DNA of 64,000 nucleotides, from the NCBI GenBank assembly GCA_029204225.1, contig MU832219.1, forward strand, positions 1 through 64,000. The letters are read 5' to 3'. Positions 20,801-32,585 of the stretch are shown here, piece after piece. The stretch is from Diphasiastrum complanatum. Taxonomy: Eukaryota; Streptophyta; Lycopodiopsida; Lycopodiales; Lycopodiaceae. A program made the translations under genes and the position numbers. Position 1 is the first letter of the stretch, and every line of letters starts with the position of its first letter. Under the pieces are notes generated by a model that saw nothing but the letters and a program-made list of their open reading frames with translations, made no database searches and was not told the DNA's origin.

Positions 20801-21370
20801 GAGAGTTAATCAAGTTTTTGTCTTGCAAACTTTTGGTCTATTCTCTCTGTACCAGAGGGCTTGGTTGCTTTCTCTCTCTACTCGAGATGTAGGTGCTTGT
20901 TTGGCTCTTCCATAATGAAATTTACTTTGTTTGTCTGAAGAAGAATGACATGGCTCAATGTGTGAGGTGGATGGATTCAAGACAGAAGTGTCTTTGACAT
21001 TAGCAAACAACTATTCAAACTTTAACCAACAATAGAATTATGCTAGAAGTCATGAAAGTTGTCTTCTAGGAAGACTACATCTCTGCTAACAAATGTCTTA
21101 TTGGCTTGTAGATCATAGACTATTTAAACCTTATAATATAATGGATATCGAAGAAATATGCACTTGGTATTGATGCAGTCAAACTTCTTCGTTTGTTTTG
21201 ATGGGATTTCTGCATAACAGACACACTTGAAGATCTTTAGATGATCTATGAGTGGATTTGTACCTGACCAAACATCATTTGGAGTTCTGTTGTTGACAGT
21301 CTTGGTACTACAACAGTTTGTAGATAGCAAGTTGTTGCATTAGCCCTTTCCACCATGATACATATCCTAA
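20800..21370 (-). pseudogene. Copia integrase C-terminal remnant
   Basis: The minus strand reads LSTNCCSTKTVNNRTPNDVW and LKIFKCVCYAEIPSKQTKKF, then CIFLRYP, YKVYDLQANKTFVSRDVVF, matching the copia segment after the DDE core (TP.E.W.G..P....L+.FG...Y...P.....K.D.+....F+GY). Downstream it includes FHYGRAKQAPTSRVERESNQ, which recurs on the plus strand at 54410-54475. It is opposite in orientation to elements A and B. Confidence 0.75.
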
Positions 21371-21790
21371 GTTGGGATAAGGGCACAATTAGATCTATTA
21401 TTTCAAGATAATATATCATTCAATTGACTTGGATAGCTAGGGGCTTTAAGCTTATTGAATCTTTGAACACATCTCAAGTGCATTCATAAGAAAAATTCTT
21501 TTTATGATGTTTTTGCTCTTTAATAAGCAACATTAGGCATATCTATATAATCTCTAAGTTCAATCGATGACTCGCCATTATGCAAAACAAATCAATTATG
21601 TGTAACATATTAATCATTTTTTACTCATTCTTGGTTTAGAAAATACTCCTTACAAAAAATTGTATGTATTCTATATAAATTTATAGCATGTAAATCTAGA
21701 GGTTAGGACATTACATGGCATAATTTTTTACTCTATTTTGCTTACAAAAAAACACCCACCCCCCTCAACATGAACGACATAGATGACAAA
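21371..21790. other. Unassigned spacer
   Basis: AT-rich junction DNA between a minus-strand copia scrap and the plus-strand element B. Nothing recognisable. Confidence 0.35.
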
Positions 21791-22532
21791 TGTCCAAAAA
21801 TTTCACATATGCTTTTTAAATTGGGTAAGTTTCTGATGTTCATAGATGATTATAGCCGGATGACCATGATCTACTACCTAAAGAAGAAATTTGAAGTGTT
21901 TCATTCTTTCAAGAAGTTCGTGGCATTTGCAGAGCGACACACCTCGAAAGGATACAGATCCTTGGGTCTGACAATGGAGGTGAATACAAAAGCAAAGAAT
22001 TCTCAAAATTCTGTGAAGAAAAGGGGATACAACACCGGTTCACTCCTGCATACATACCAGAATACAATGGTGTGGCAGAAAGAAAAAACAGAATGCTAGT
22101 CGAAGGAGCCAGATGCATGATGGCACATGCTCAATTGCCAAGTCAGTTCTAGACTGAGGCAATAGTTGTAGTAGTACACCTGCATAACATATCTACAATG
22201 ACAACGTTGGAAAATAAGACACCATACAAAATGTGGACAGGTAAGAAGCCTGATCTCTCATACGTATGAGTGTTTGGATGTGCAGCATACAAGCACATTC
22301 TTAAAGAAAAAAGAAACAAGCTCGATGATAAATCAGAGCAAACCATCATGGTCGGATACTCAAATGGAACACATGTGTACAGGCTCTACAACCCAACCAC
22401 AAAGAAGGTTGTTTCAAGCAGAGATGTGAAGTTTGATGAGACCACATTCCTTGGACTAAAAGGCGAAAGAGGCCATGAGATCTTCACACTGCTGCCTATT
22501 CAAGAGGGAGATCGAGGACAGACATCAAATTA
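21790..22532 (+). pseudogene. Copia B integrase
   Basis: KFLMFIDDYSRMTMIYYLKK carries the first Asp. GSDNGGEYKSKEFSKF has the second, and EYNGVAERKNRML the Glu. All three DDE residues are present but in different frames (shift near 21950). Then ARCMMAHAQLPSQF, TPYKMWTGKKPDL, VFGCAAYKHI, KLDDKSEQTIMVGYS and VVSSRDVKFDE follow, with stops near 22150 and 22268. Confidence 0.85.
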
Positions 22533-22689
22533 GAATGCAGAGCCACAGACTCCAGAGCAGCAGGAAACATAGGATCAACCAAACAAGAAACGTTTGAGCA
22601 GCGACGAAATGAAGCTAGAAGGTCAACAAGACAAAGAAGACCTTTAGACCGCTACTCTGACAATCTTCAGTGTAGCGAAGACACGTAGT

Positions 22690-23400
22690 TCAAGTACTGC
22701 AGCTTCAATGAAGAGCCAACAACATATCAAAAAGCTATCCAAAGTCCAGAGGGAGAATTCTGGAAGCAGACAATATTAGAGAAGATCGAGTCGATGAGGC
22801 GAAACGAGGCATGGACATTAGTACCACTGCCAGAAAATAGGAAAATCGTCGACTGCAAGTGGGTATACAAGGAAAAGATGAAATCAGATGGCACCATTGG
22901 CCGCTACAAAGCAAGGGTTGTCGCGAAGGGCTACACGCATAGATATGGTGTTGATTATTTTGAGACATATTCGCCGATGGTCAAGATGACAAGCATACAA
23001 CTACTCCTTGCATATGCCACACAACACAATTTGAAAATTCACCAGATTGATGTGAAAACAACCTTTCTCCACATAGATCTATAGGAGAAAATCTTCATGA
23101 AGCTCCCTGAAAGTTTTGAAGACCCCGACAATCGACAATATGCCTGTCGGTTGCAGAGATGCATCTATGGTCTAAAACAAGCATCATGAGCTTGGTATAA
23201 GAAGCTCGATGGTCTTCTGAAGTCTCTAGGCTTTAATCCTATACAACCAAACTGTAATGTCTACATAAAAAGAGTAGGAAAAGATTTTGTGATACTGACT
23301 ATCTTCTGGATGATTCCCTAATGATAGGAAATTCCTTGATGTTGATCAAAGACACGAAGAGTTAGATTTTTGAAAGTTATGAAATCACAAAATCTTGGAG
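22690..23400 (+). pseudogene. Copia B reverse transcriptase
   Basis: WKQTILEKIESMRRNEAWTL, RKIVDCKWVYKEKMKSDG, YKARVVAKGYTH, VDYFETYSPMVK, HQIDVKTTFLH, then a stop, KIFMKLPESF, CIYGLKQAS, another stop, and AWYKKLDGLL. The frame shifts just at the position of the (L/Y)VDD catalytic box, which the sister copy at 58100-58115 preserves as ILVDDSLM. Non-functional. Confidence 0.9.
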
Positions 23401-23589
23401 AAGCAACAAAATGCCTCGGGCTGGAGATCAGAGAGATCAGACAAAGGGCAAAATGCACTTGAGTCAGTCAGAATATGCCAGAAAGGTGCTAAAGTAGTAC
23501 CACATGATGGACTGCAAAGAAAAGGCCACACCAATGATAGCTGGAGCCAAGCTCACAAAGCAGGACTGCCCAAAAACGGAAGTGGAAGA

Positions 23590-24303
23590 ATAGAAGATGG
23601 CAGGTATACCCTATCAAAACTTAATCGGTAGTCTGATGTACCTTACAATTTGTAACAGACCCGATCTAGCTTTCTTTGTTTACACCTCGAGCCAATTCTC
23701 TTCCAATCCTGGCCTAGCACATTGGCAAATGGCAAAACGAATCCTACAGTATCTGCAGGGTACCCCAAAATATGAGATTAACCTACAGAGCTGAAAACGA
23801 AGAAAAAGGATTCGAGCTGCACCACTACAGTGATGCAAGCTGAGCTAGCTGCAAAGATGACAACAAGTCCATAACTGGAGGATGTACAATAAATAGCATG
23901 CGGAACTACAATCAACTGGATATGCAAAAGGCAAACCTTGGTGGCTCAATCCTCTTGCGAAGCTGAATATGTCGCAGCTTCAAAGGTGGCGAACGAGGTA
24001 GTGTGGCTGCAGATGATGCTGGAAGCAATCGGGATACCACAAGAAGGGCCATGCATGATGATGATGGACTCTCAGAGTGCCATTTAATTTTCTCAAGATC
24101 CTGTCTTCCATTCAAAGACAAAACACATACCTCTGAAGTATCATCACATTCGAGATTTAATCTTGAAAGGAGAGCTCTCCAGTACATAAAATCAGAAGTC
24201 ATGATTGCAGATATGCTCACGAAGCCGCTCAACAAGCCACTCTTTGCCAAGCAAAGAAAGCCAATTGGATTAAACGTACAAAGCTGCAAGGTTCAAGAGG
24301 GAT
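23590..24303 (+). pseudogene. Copia B RNase H
   Basis: GIPYQNLIGSLMYLTICNRP, LAHWQMAKRILQYLQGTP, then the shifted equivalents of HHYSDAS, SYCEAEYVA, SQSAI and ADMLTKPL (24200-24235). Compared with the sister copy at 58400-59090 it has extra frame breaks. It ends at the CAAGAGGGA polypurine tract before the LTR. Confidence 0.8.
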
Positions 24304-25064
24304 TGTCAGAAATGGTGAACTTCTGCAAGTTTGCTGCAACACGAACACAAAGCGAAGGTTGAACGGAGAACAATTTGCGAAAGTCAACGTCCCTTGACTC
24401 GAAAGACAAACGATTCATGAATCAGTCACGGATCGTAACCATACCTCTAGGACCACAAAGACCGCAAAGGGACACAAAACTAAAAGACACGAAAGAAACA
24501 AAGGAGAATCCTTCGCGCTGCTAGTTGGCAGCTCAACGGGCTTGGAGTCTTAGACTTCACGCCCAGTTGAAACGGGTAGCAACGACGGAGAGTAACTGAT
24601 TGGTTGATTAGCATTAACTAGTCTTGTAACTCTCCGTTTTTAGCTGTCTTTCCACGCAGTGGAGATATATAAACTATTCTCCTGAATCATAGCGGGGGAT
24701 CTAAAGATCACGATTCTGTAATACATAGAGACATAGCGAGTATAGCAGAAAAAGAAAAATACTAGAAACGAAAGAGTTGTGCATGAAAGTCTGCCAATGA
24801 GCAGAACACAGCGAAAGAGCAGAGTGTCAATCCACCAACGAGCGAGACACTGACGATCTCGCTCTAAAAATCAAACTCATAATTGATTGCTCTATTTTTT
24901 GTGCATCTCCTTGTCTTGTGCCATTTGTCTTGATTGCTAGAATGAAATCTGTTTTGTGATGTGTAGTCGCGTGTCTAGGTTCCTCTGAAGCTTCCGCGCA
25001 AAAGAAAAATCAATGATACAAATTCGTTCGCGAATACGAAAACGAACAAGACAGTTTTGCGACA
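24304..25064 (+). repeat. 3' LTR of copia B
   Basis: Starts TGTCAGAAATGGTGAAC after a purine tract and ends GCGACA, giving TGTC...GACA termini. It is about 761 bp and is shared in the same orientation with 59105-59888. A TATA-like ATATATAA (24665-24672) sits mid-LTR. The 3' end carries a TTCGTTCGCGAA short palindrome, and the sister LTR has a related one. Confidence 0.85.
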
Positions 25065-25454
25065 AAAGGCCCTTGAATGAGGACCCCTGCCCCTAACACA
25101 CACACAAGTCAGTAAACAAGAGTGGCGCTTGTCTTTTTGGCACATGAGAAAGTCCTACACATGCAAGACTTATAGAGTGCAAGGCCCTATGATTGAGGAA
25201 GGGTCCTCAAATCCGGCCAAGGACCCACTACACTAGCTTAATACCACACAAAGTGCCCCCAAGGTGGGTGTGTGTTAAGACATCCAACAAAGGTTAATGT
25301 AGCACTTAAAAGGAAAGGACTTTACACTTTATCCATTACAAAAGAAATGTAGACATAAAAACATTAGTTAGATTTACGCTTTACAACATTGTCCATTGTG
25401 CATGGGTAGAGATGGACCCCTCCCTCCTCATCATCACTAGTCTCACGAGAAATC
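25065..25454. other. Flank, no gene seen
   Basis: Host DNA between the element B LTR and the left edge of the LEA_2 segmental duplication. Nothing recognised. Confidence 0.4.
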
Positions 25455-27365
25455 TATGTATATAGTGATAACAATGATAAAGTACATGAGAAGAACCTTG
25501 CAGCAAGTTTTCTTTTGTTGCATCTTCTTCTGAGTAAGAGTGAAATGGGAGAAGAGTCAGTAGTCATGCTGCTACTAAGTGGGTCTCTGAGCTGTTTTTT
25601 CACATCATACGGTATCTCATCTTCCTTTCTTTGTCTTTTCCTTTGTTTCGAATGTACAAGTTACTAAGGAATATAAATTATGTTGTGGTAGTGCTGCAAA
25701 TCAAGGAAGTATGCCCAAGTAAGCTTCGATCTCTCAAGAAAGACAGCCTTAAGGACATCGAGGTATTGTAGATTTTGTTTTGGTAATGTTTCAACCCATA
25801 GCAAGCTTTGATCTTCCACAGATCAATCAGGACATGTAGATATTATTTTTTCTTGTTTCGGAGTAAGATATATTGATCTCATCAAACAGGAGGATCAAAG
25901 GTTGATCTCTTTGGCTGACAGACAATTATCTTCTGAGCTGAAGTTGGAGTAAAGCCATGCATTAGAACTAGAAACTTTGACATAGTTGAGAGTGACAGAC
26001 AGCTTATGCAGATTTAACTCTCAAAAGGGTCAGCTTCGAGCTACTACTTTCCATCATGGGGAATACTAGCGGTCGCCCAGCATATAGCGGTGCGAATGAA
26101 GGAGACAAAACTACCCGGCCAAGAACGACATTGAATGACTCGCTTGCGGAGGAGCGAAAGGAGCAAAAGTTGGAGTCTCCTAGTGTTAAAATCACTAGCA
26201 TGGCTTTCACTTCAATTGATCTTGAGCGGGCCCACATGGACGTAGAGGTGGAGATACACAATCCAGGGAAATTGGGCCTGAATCTGGTTAGCATGCACAT
26301 TTTGCTAGACAGTGATTCCAGAATTCTATTGGCTGCAAAACAGGATCACGCACTGTCCATTGTGCCAAATCATGTCGAGTTTCTAAAAATCAGCCTGACA
26401 ATTGTCTACAAAAACATTCAGGACCGGTACCCTGAGATCAAACCCGGACAGATCATACCTTACAACTTGAAGCTGTGGCCAGATTATCAAAAGACCTTGA
26501 ATGTGTCAAAAATATCTATAGAAAAGGCTGGTAAGCTTCCATTCCCACTGGAGCCCACCGTTCAACTAAAAAAGGCAAGCATCTACGAAATCTCCATGGA
26601 GCAACTCAGTGTAAGATTGCAATTGAAAGTTGAAAACAAGAACGAATTTCATTTTTCAGTACAAAAGTTAGACTATAATGTAGTTCTGTCAGGCGAGGTG
26701 GTGGTGAGCGGAAGTGCCAGTCCAAAAACAGTTGCTAGGAGCAACTCATTCCAATTGACTGATCTTCCTATAACTTTTTGGCCCAAAAACCTCCTTGCTG
26801 CACTTTTCACTATCGCCAGAGGTCGAGGAAGTGGACTAACCGTCCAGTGGAAGCTGCATGCTTACACCCACTTTGGTCCCATGCAATTCTGATCTTTGCT
26901 TCAGCAACTTGGCAGCATTTCTATTGAAGCTGATGAAAAATTACATGACGGTACACACGCTCGCTGTCTAAAGGAGGCCATGAGAAACCACGCACTCCAC
27001 AAGTTAAAGGTTATAGATTCATAGTCTCTGATCTGTCTCTCTGTCTCTAATAATGAGATATATGTAGATTGAAATCTGGATAGATTGCAAAAGACAATGT
27101 ACAAATGGCATTCTAATGTATATTTTGTAGTTTATTCAAAAATTTGGATTCTGATTGTCCACATCTCACCCACTTCTCACACCATGCTTCTGTTTGAATT
27201 TTTGTAAATTTTTCTTGCACAATTTTAATTTTGGGTTCATTCTTCTCTTGTATGTGAATCTGTATAGCTGCAAAGCCAAGCTCCAAAATTTGTCATTATT
27301 TACAGAAACATTAACTTAACAATGTCATCATTATGTACAATATATACTTTAGGCATCCACATCTA
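25455..27365. repeat. Inverted segmental duplication, copy 1
   Basis: About 1.9 kb carrying one LEA_2 gene with its flanks. It is repeated in reverse complement at 51785-53640. Similarity covers the upstream region (GCAACAAAAGAAAACTTGC in 53570-53600, reverse complement near 25500-25530), the whole CDS and about 470 bp downstream, to a GGATGCCTAAAGTATATATT edge. The non-coding flanks differ by several indels of 10-40 bp, while the CDS has none. Confidence 0.9.
26056..26892 (+). CDS. LEA_2 (WHy-domain) protein, two tandem domains
   Basis: 278 codons, intronless, starting at an ATG conserved in both duplicate copies (MGNTSGRP). A charged N-terminal tail of about 40 residues precedes LEA_2 repeat 1 (about 41-145: SPSVKITSMAF, HNPGKLGLNLVSM, RYPEIKPGQIIPYNLKLWP) and repeat 2 (about 161-278: LPFPLEP, LQLKVENKN, DLPITFWPKN, RGRGSG, then WKLHAYTHFGP). 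The layout matches the gene at 11793 with a shorter tail. There is no transmembrane segment. Gly2 and a Ser/Thr-rich start hint at N-myristoylation, but position 6 is Gly rather than Ser/Thr, so this is weak. Known LEA_2 roles are in desiccation and stress protection. The duplicate at 52254 differs by about 15 substitutions and no indel. Confidence 0.88.
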   Translation: MGNTSGRPAYSGANEGDKTTRPRTTLNDSLAEERKEQKLESPSVKITSMAFTSIDLERAHMDVEVEIHNPGKLGLNLVSMHILLDSDSRILLAAKQDHALSIVPNHVEFLKISLTIVYKNIQDRYPEIKPGQIIPYNLKLWPDYQKTLNVSKISIEKAGKLPFPLEPTVQLKKASIYEISMEQLSVRLQLKVENKNEFHFSVQKLDYNVVLSGEVVVSGSASPKTVARSNSFQLTDLPITFWPKNLLAALFTIARGRGSGLTVQWKLHAYTHFGPMQF

Positions 27366-27659
27366 ATTCACATAAAAAAAAAAAAGCTTTCTAAAATCCA
27401 CATTTTATCCCAAATTGAGTGCTAAAAATTTGGCTAACACAATGAAAAATGAATCTGAACTAACCGACCAATTATTGGAAAGTGAGGGAGCATGCACAAA
27501 GTAAGCATAAGCTACGAAAAAAAATGACATAAGATTAGTCCTCACAATCAAATCTAGCTTGCCTCGGCAAGAGCTCCACTTGGCACATGATTCTATTTAA
27601 TTTATCAAAATCAGATCTAACAATGCAACCACCTATCAAGACCCATAAGAATTGATTTA
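27366..27659. other. No gene seen
   Basis: AT-rich flank between the LEA_2 duplication and the next copia fragment. Confidence 0.4.
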
Positions 27660-28110
27660 GCTTCCTATCAGGTCAGCAAGAAGGAAGGCAAGGGAACTTT
27701 AGAATCAAGAGGGAGATGGCGTCAATGAGGAGGAGTCACTCATGGCATGCATGTGTACATCATCAATTTCTATGGAAGAAGATCCTCGTGGGGTGACCTC
27801 ACATATCACAAGGCAAAGGGAGTAATTCTCTTCATTTTCATCATGTTCAAGTTTTAAGAAATCTATTCTTGTCACAATGGTGCTAAATGTGAGATTCATG
27901 GGATAGGAGCCATTCCTGTTTGGCTTGAATCAAGAAGTAGAGCAAAGCTCAAAATGTCTTGTATGTTCCTTCAATGTCTAGAAATTTGTTGAGTGTAAGT
28001 CATTCGATTGACAGTGGATGTAATGTCAACTTTGATTGCAATACCTGATTTATCATCAAGAAAGGAAATATCATTGCCAAAGGGATTAGAGATGGTAGGC
28101 TTTTCAAACT
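27660..28110 (+). pseudogene. Copia fragment related to element A (gag end/protease)
   Basis: About 450 bp closely matching 19845-20400 of element A: GGAACTTTAGAATCAAGAGG, then TCACTCATGGCATGCATG, CTCACATATCACAAGG, GTGAGATTCATGGGATAGG, and ATGTCTAGAAATTTGTTGAG. It has one copy of the segment duplicated in A and a deletion that removes WWIDS at the protease active site. Neither gag nor pol extends beyond the fragment. Confidence 0.8.
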
Positions 28111-28385
28111 TGATATTTTGTGTGAGAACTAATCACAATTTGGATGTGGGCTAAAAGCATGTTTTGGTGGTTCAAAAAAAGAACCCATTTTCCATACAAA
28201 CCTTTTGGTAGTATATGTTAATCTTTGTGGATTTTATTACTCTTTATTTATATTTCTAATACAATACTTATGGTAGTACAATTCTCACTTTTTGGAGCTT
28301 GATAGATCCCACGAGTTAATGCAATGAAGGGGTCCTTGACAATCATGGGCCTACTTTATGTAATTTGAATTTGGATAATAAATGT
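28111..28385. other. No gene seen
   Basis: Spacer between the copia fragment and a low-complexity repeat. Confidence 0.4.
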
Positions 28386-28660
28386 CTTGCCCTTAAATGA
28401 TCAGTTCATTGCTTCTTGTTTTCTGCTATCAGTGAACATATCGTTACTTTCTACTATGATCAGTTCACGTTGCTATCTTGCTTTATGCTATCAATTCATG
28501 CTATCTTGCTTTCTGCTAGATCGGTTCATTGCTATCATTCCTTTATGCTATCGTTGCTTTCTGCTAGATCAGTTCACTGCTATCGTTGCTCCCTACTATC
28601 AGTTCATTGCTGTCGTTTTGCTCTTTGTTGTCATATTCTTGCATTCTGCAAAATTGATCT
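28386..28660. repeat. Degenerate tandem repeat (TCAGTTCATTGCTATCGTT-like)
   Basis: Six to seven imperfect repeats of a 40-50 bp unit with words TCAGTTCATTGCT, TGCTATC and TTTCTGCTAGATC. It makes spurious open frames in two phases. Confidence 0.75.
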
Positions 28661-28869
28661 CGATTGTCTTCTGTAAAAGATGAGGACACCTGCAATGAAG
28701 TGCTAAGGCCACTGCTGAAAATCCTGAGACATCAATCGCACCTCCCAACATACAAAAATGGCCACAAACCAGTTACCACAATGGATCACCAACGAAAATG
28801 GGGGTCATGTATCAATCAAAAACCACACATTCATAGCTTGACGAATTGTTTGAGAGGATGGCTACTGTT

Positions 28870-29235
28870 TGGTACTTTAGTTGCTTTTAAGTAGTACTTT
28901 GTTGCGTTTGGTACTTAGTTTGGTACCTCTGGAATTGTGGCAGTAATTAGCTGCTTTTCGTGCTTAATTTGGTACTTTAGCTAATTTTGCTACTTAACTT
29001 GGTACTTTAGCTACTTTTTGTACTTAAGTAGTACTTTAGCTGCTTAATTTGGTACTTTTGATATTATGGTAGTAATTAGCTGCTTTTGGTTCTTAATTTG
29101 GTACTTTAGCTGCTTTTGGTACTTTAGCTGATTTTGGTAATTAGCTTGGTATTCTAAAAAGCTACTTATGGTACTTAATTTGGAAGTACAGCTTCTTTTG
29201 GTACTTAATTTTGGTTATTTGGTACTTTCTATGTG
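28870..29235. repeat. Degenerate tandem repeat (GGTACTTTAGCTGCTTTT-like)
   Basis: Many imperfect copies of a short unit, about 15-30 bp, built from GGTACTTTAGCT, GCTTTTGGTACTT and TTAATTTGGTACTT. It ends about 60 bp before the broken ORF at 29298. Confidence 0.85.
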
Positions 29236-29297
29236 AGGATTTATAGTGAACAGTTTGTGTTAAAATTAACACAATTTCTTTTGTAGGAAAAAACAAA

Positions 29298-29738
29298 ATG
29301 GATGAGTACCCGATCCTGCGGAAGTTCTGTTACTCAGCCGAGGAGCTTCATGAAGAGTATGGCTTGAGCCTAGAGGGCAAACTTGCAAAAGACCTGCTAG
29401 ACACTAATCTGCCAGACAGTCAGTGGCTAACGGTCTTCAGGCTGGGAAATTAAAAAAATGTTAAGATATATCTTAACCAGCTGCATCCACAAATTGTGGA
29501 TGATTATCGTCTGCTGTTCCACAAGGTGTACCAGCTCCTCCCTCCTGCGGCAAAATCACAGCCAGATTCGCCAAATGCTATGCATTTGAGCATTGCAAGG
29601 CCGCCAAATTGGACCTGCCTATCACAAGATAGCACTCTTCACAATTCTAATCTAGAATTGGATTTGGATCCATCAAGGCTCCAATCATATGAATCAAGCA
29701 AGGCAAGTTATTTTTGGCAATATTATCTATGCGCTTAA
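29298..29738 (+). pseudogene. Unrecognised coding remnant
   Basis: An ATG at 29298 opens 51 codons (MDEYPILRKFCYSAEELHEE and YGLSLEGKLAKDL, ending VFRLGN) closed by TAA at 29451-29453. The same kind of sequence resumes in another frame through QLHPQIVDDYRLLFHKVYQL, then PPAAKSQP, to 29738. The composition (acidic, Leu-rich, balanced GC) looks coding and differs from the surrounding AT-rich repeats, which suggests one gene with a frameshift or a small intron. No family is recognised. Confidence 0.35.
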
Positions 29739-30880
29739 TAGCTTAATTGATGTATCATCAAGTGCAGAAAATGTCTTGAAATTCATAGCTTGGCATGATG
29801 TTTAGCTTTGAAGTGTGCTACATGTATATAGACACAATAATGGAACATCATGTAAGGGATCCTTTAAGAGGTGGTGAAAGATCCTTCATGGACATCATTC
29901 TCTATTGGAGTCTCAAAAGTTCCTAGTTTGTGGCTGGATTTTTTAGACACTTCTTCATTCATCAAGCAGAGAGAGTTGTAGATAGATCAAGCTAAATTTG
30001 AGAAAAAGTGTGAGAAATTGCCAAAAATTGGCAAATCTAGCTTGATCGAAACCATGTAGATTGTACATAGGTGGGTCCCACACATGTGAGTCCATGTTTC
30101 CACGTGTGTAGGCTACCATATAGGTTAGATATCATTCATAAGATTAGTTAGGCTTGTTTGGTCATAATACCTAGACTATAAGACCAAATTCCTCGAATCA
30201 TGGAGGTGGATAACCAACCTAGCCACCAACTTGGCAAAACTCTAGGGTTAGGTAAGATTGACAAATTAGGAAAAAAACTGGTCAATCATCTTCCTTATGA
30301 CATGCTGGATTTTCACCTAACTCGAGGTGGGGAAGAGCCTTTTGTATATACAATCCATCATTCCATAGTGAGAAGATAGAATTTTTGGAGCACATTGGAA
30401 ATCTTGAGGTCTCTACACATATGTCTTGAGTTTTTGTGAATGCTTTGGTATCTAAACTTGATTTCACTTAACATTTGATAATAGGCTATACTGGAGTCCG
30501 TACCTCACACGTGTGGGGTCGGAATTCCATGTTTGATCAATGGTTTTGATTGCTCTTGATTTGAGGATGCAATATTGCTTTTCTAGATCAAGATCTTGTG
30601 ACTAGTTTTGCAATAGATAGGTGTATCAATCAATCAATCATTCTTGGAGCCTTAAATAGGTCCATTTATGGTCCTTTGTATTGTACTTTCAACCCATGCC
30701 TAGCTCCCATTCATGTCCACTGCATGTAGGTACCCCTAACCCATAATAGCAAAGACCCATGCATAGACACAGTGCATGTACATCCTATCCCATACTAGGA
30801 TGCAACACACATGCCTATACTGCATGTAGGCATAGCCCATGGTCTTACTTAGCTATTATCCAAATTAGGCCTGGCCCCTA
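29739..30880. other. No gene seen
   Basis: Host or ancient repeat sequence. Short frames only, with no domain recognised. Confidence 0.4.
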
Positions 30881-30883
30881 TGT

Positions 30884-31244
30884 CTAAGACAGCCCCCCAA
30901 TGGTACAAACTCCCATTAGGGCCGTAACAATAACCCTCTCCATCTTTTGCCCTTTAACTATTTCTGACTCATCTAACTTAAGCACTATGATGATTTCCAT
31001 TGTGATTTCATAAAAAGCAATCATATATCTCAGTAATTGATTTACATCCACAAATAGATTATTTGGTGCAATGTAGGAAATTGGTCTTCCTTTAGTCTGA
31101 TATGTCTCTTCAATATGAAATGGAGTGCCGATAATCTTATACATTCCTATGTTTAAGCTATTTCTCTCATGCTTCAAATGATATGACCTTGGAAGAGGAA
31201 CCTTCTTAATACTTTTAGACTTTATATTGTGGACTTTTATTATT
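30884..31244 (-). other. Open minus-strand frame, unknown
   Basis: About 120 open codons with no ATG at the start (opens with KVHNIKSKSIKKVPLPRSYH), including GMYKIIGTPFHIEETYQTKG and NNLFVDVNQLLRYMIAFYEI. It could be a terminal exon of the decayed En/Spm-like gene on this strand. It matches no family that I recognise. Confidence 0.25.
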
Positions 31245-31443
31245 CATTGACATAGATTCAATTGATTAACCGGTTAATATACAACCCAATGTCTTTCCAA
31301 TTGAATCATTATCTCTGATATTTTGATTTGCAACCAATGCAAACCTATATAGAAAGAAAACAAATTAGAAAATAGACCTGCATAAGCACATTCATAAATC
31401 ATCTAAGAGAAATTACAAAATACTTACTTGAATGCATGAATCC

Positions 31444-31882
<439 letters not shown>

Positions 31883-31966
31883 GATAGTAGGAAGATAGAT
31901 CTGATTTGACTCTCCAAAAACTGAATGCTCAACATTGAAAATGTATTTCCATAATTTTTCAATCTT

Positions 31967-32255
31967 TCACAATATCCCAATAAACCATTCTACCCAATGC
32001 AGATCCATATAACTAGCTGAGTACAGGATGTTTTAGGGTATTAGGATCGTTAGGATACAAAGACTCATCTATCCACAAACCCAAATTCTTTTTTCCTTCA
32101 GTCCTGTAACATAGATAGTCCTTAGCAGATATTGATAATCCTTTGACTCCTCTGTTTTGTGAAGGTGCCAAGTCAATAGGAATGTCCAAATAAAGATAAT
32201 ACAAAGTCATCGTTATAAAAAGTACAAAACCAGTGGCAAGCTTGAAAGTATTCAA
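31967..32255 (-). pseudogene. Possible Ulp1-like peptidase N-terminal fragment
   Basis: The minus strand gives LDIPIDLAPSQNRGVKGLSI, SAKDYLCYRTEGKKNLGLW, DESLYPNDPNTL and, after a frame change, ASYMDLHWVEWFIGIL then stop. The G..SIS..D......YMD..WVEWFI pattern resembles the opening of C48 (Ulp1) SUMO-protease domains (ITI...D...L....(Y/F)LND..(I/V)(D/E)F(Y/F)I). No catalytic His, Asp or Cys region is seen, so the call is tentative. C48 domains are known companions of plant En/Spm and MULE genes, which fits the context. Confidence 0.28.
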
Positions 32256-32585
32256 AATATAAACACTACAAAATATTTGAATGCAAATATATTTTTACCC
32301 GATGCAAGATAACCAATTTTTGATAAAAACTTCTATAATGATGATCCCTTCCATATTCAAATATGGATATGGCGCTAATATTTTAATTTCCACCACAAGA
32401 TGGCACTCATATTTTGATTTCATATTTCAAAAATGCAAGGTAACCAGTATCTAATAAGAGCTTCTGTAATGGTGATCCCCTCCATATTCAAATATGGAGA
32501 TGGCGGTCATATTTTGATTTTAAGAAAAAATATACATTCAAAATGATATTTGTTAAACTGTAATTAAACAAAATGCAAATAGATA

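Larger units (their letters stand above)
21790..25064 (+). mobile_element. Copia element B (integrase to 3' LTR), 5'-truncated
   Basis: Plus-strand order is integrase, RT, RNase H, polypurine tract and 3' LTR. Gag, protease and the 5' LTR are missing: coding begins within integrase near 21820. A closely related, shorter copy lies at 57945-59888. The reading frame has many stops and shifts. Confidence 0.85.
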
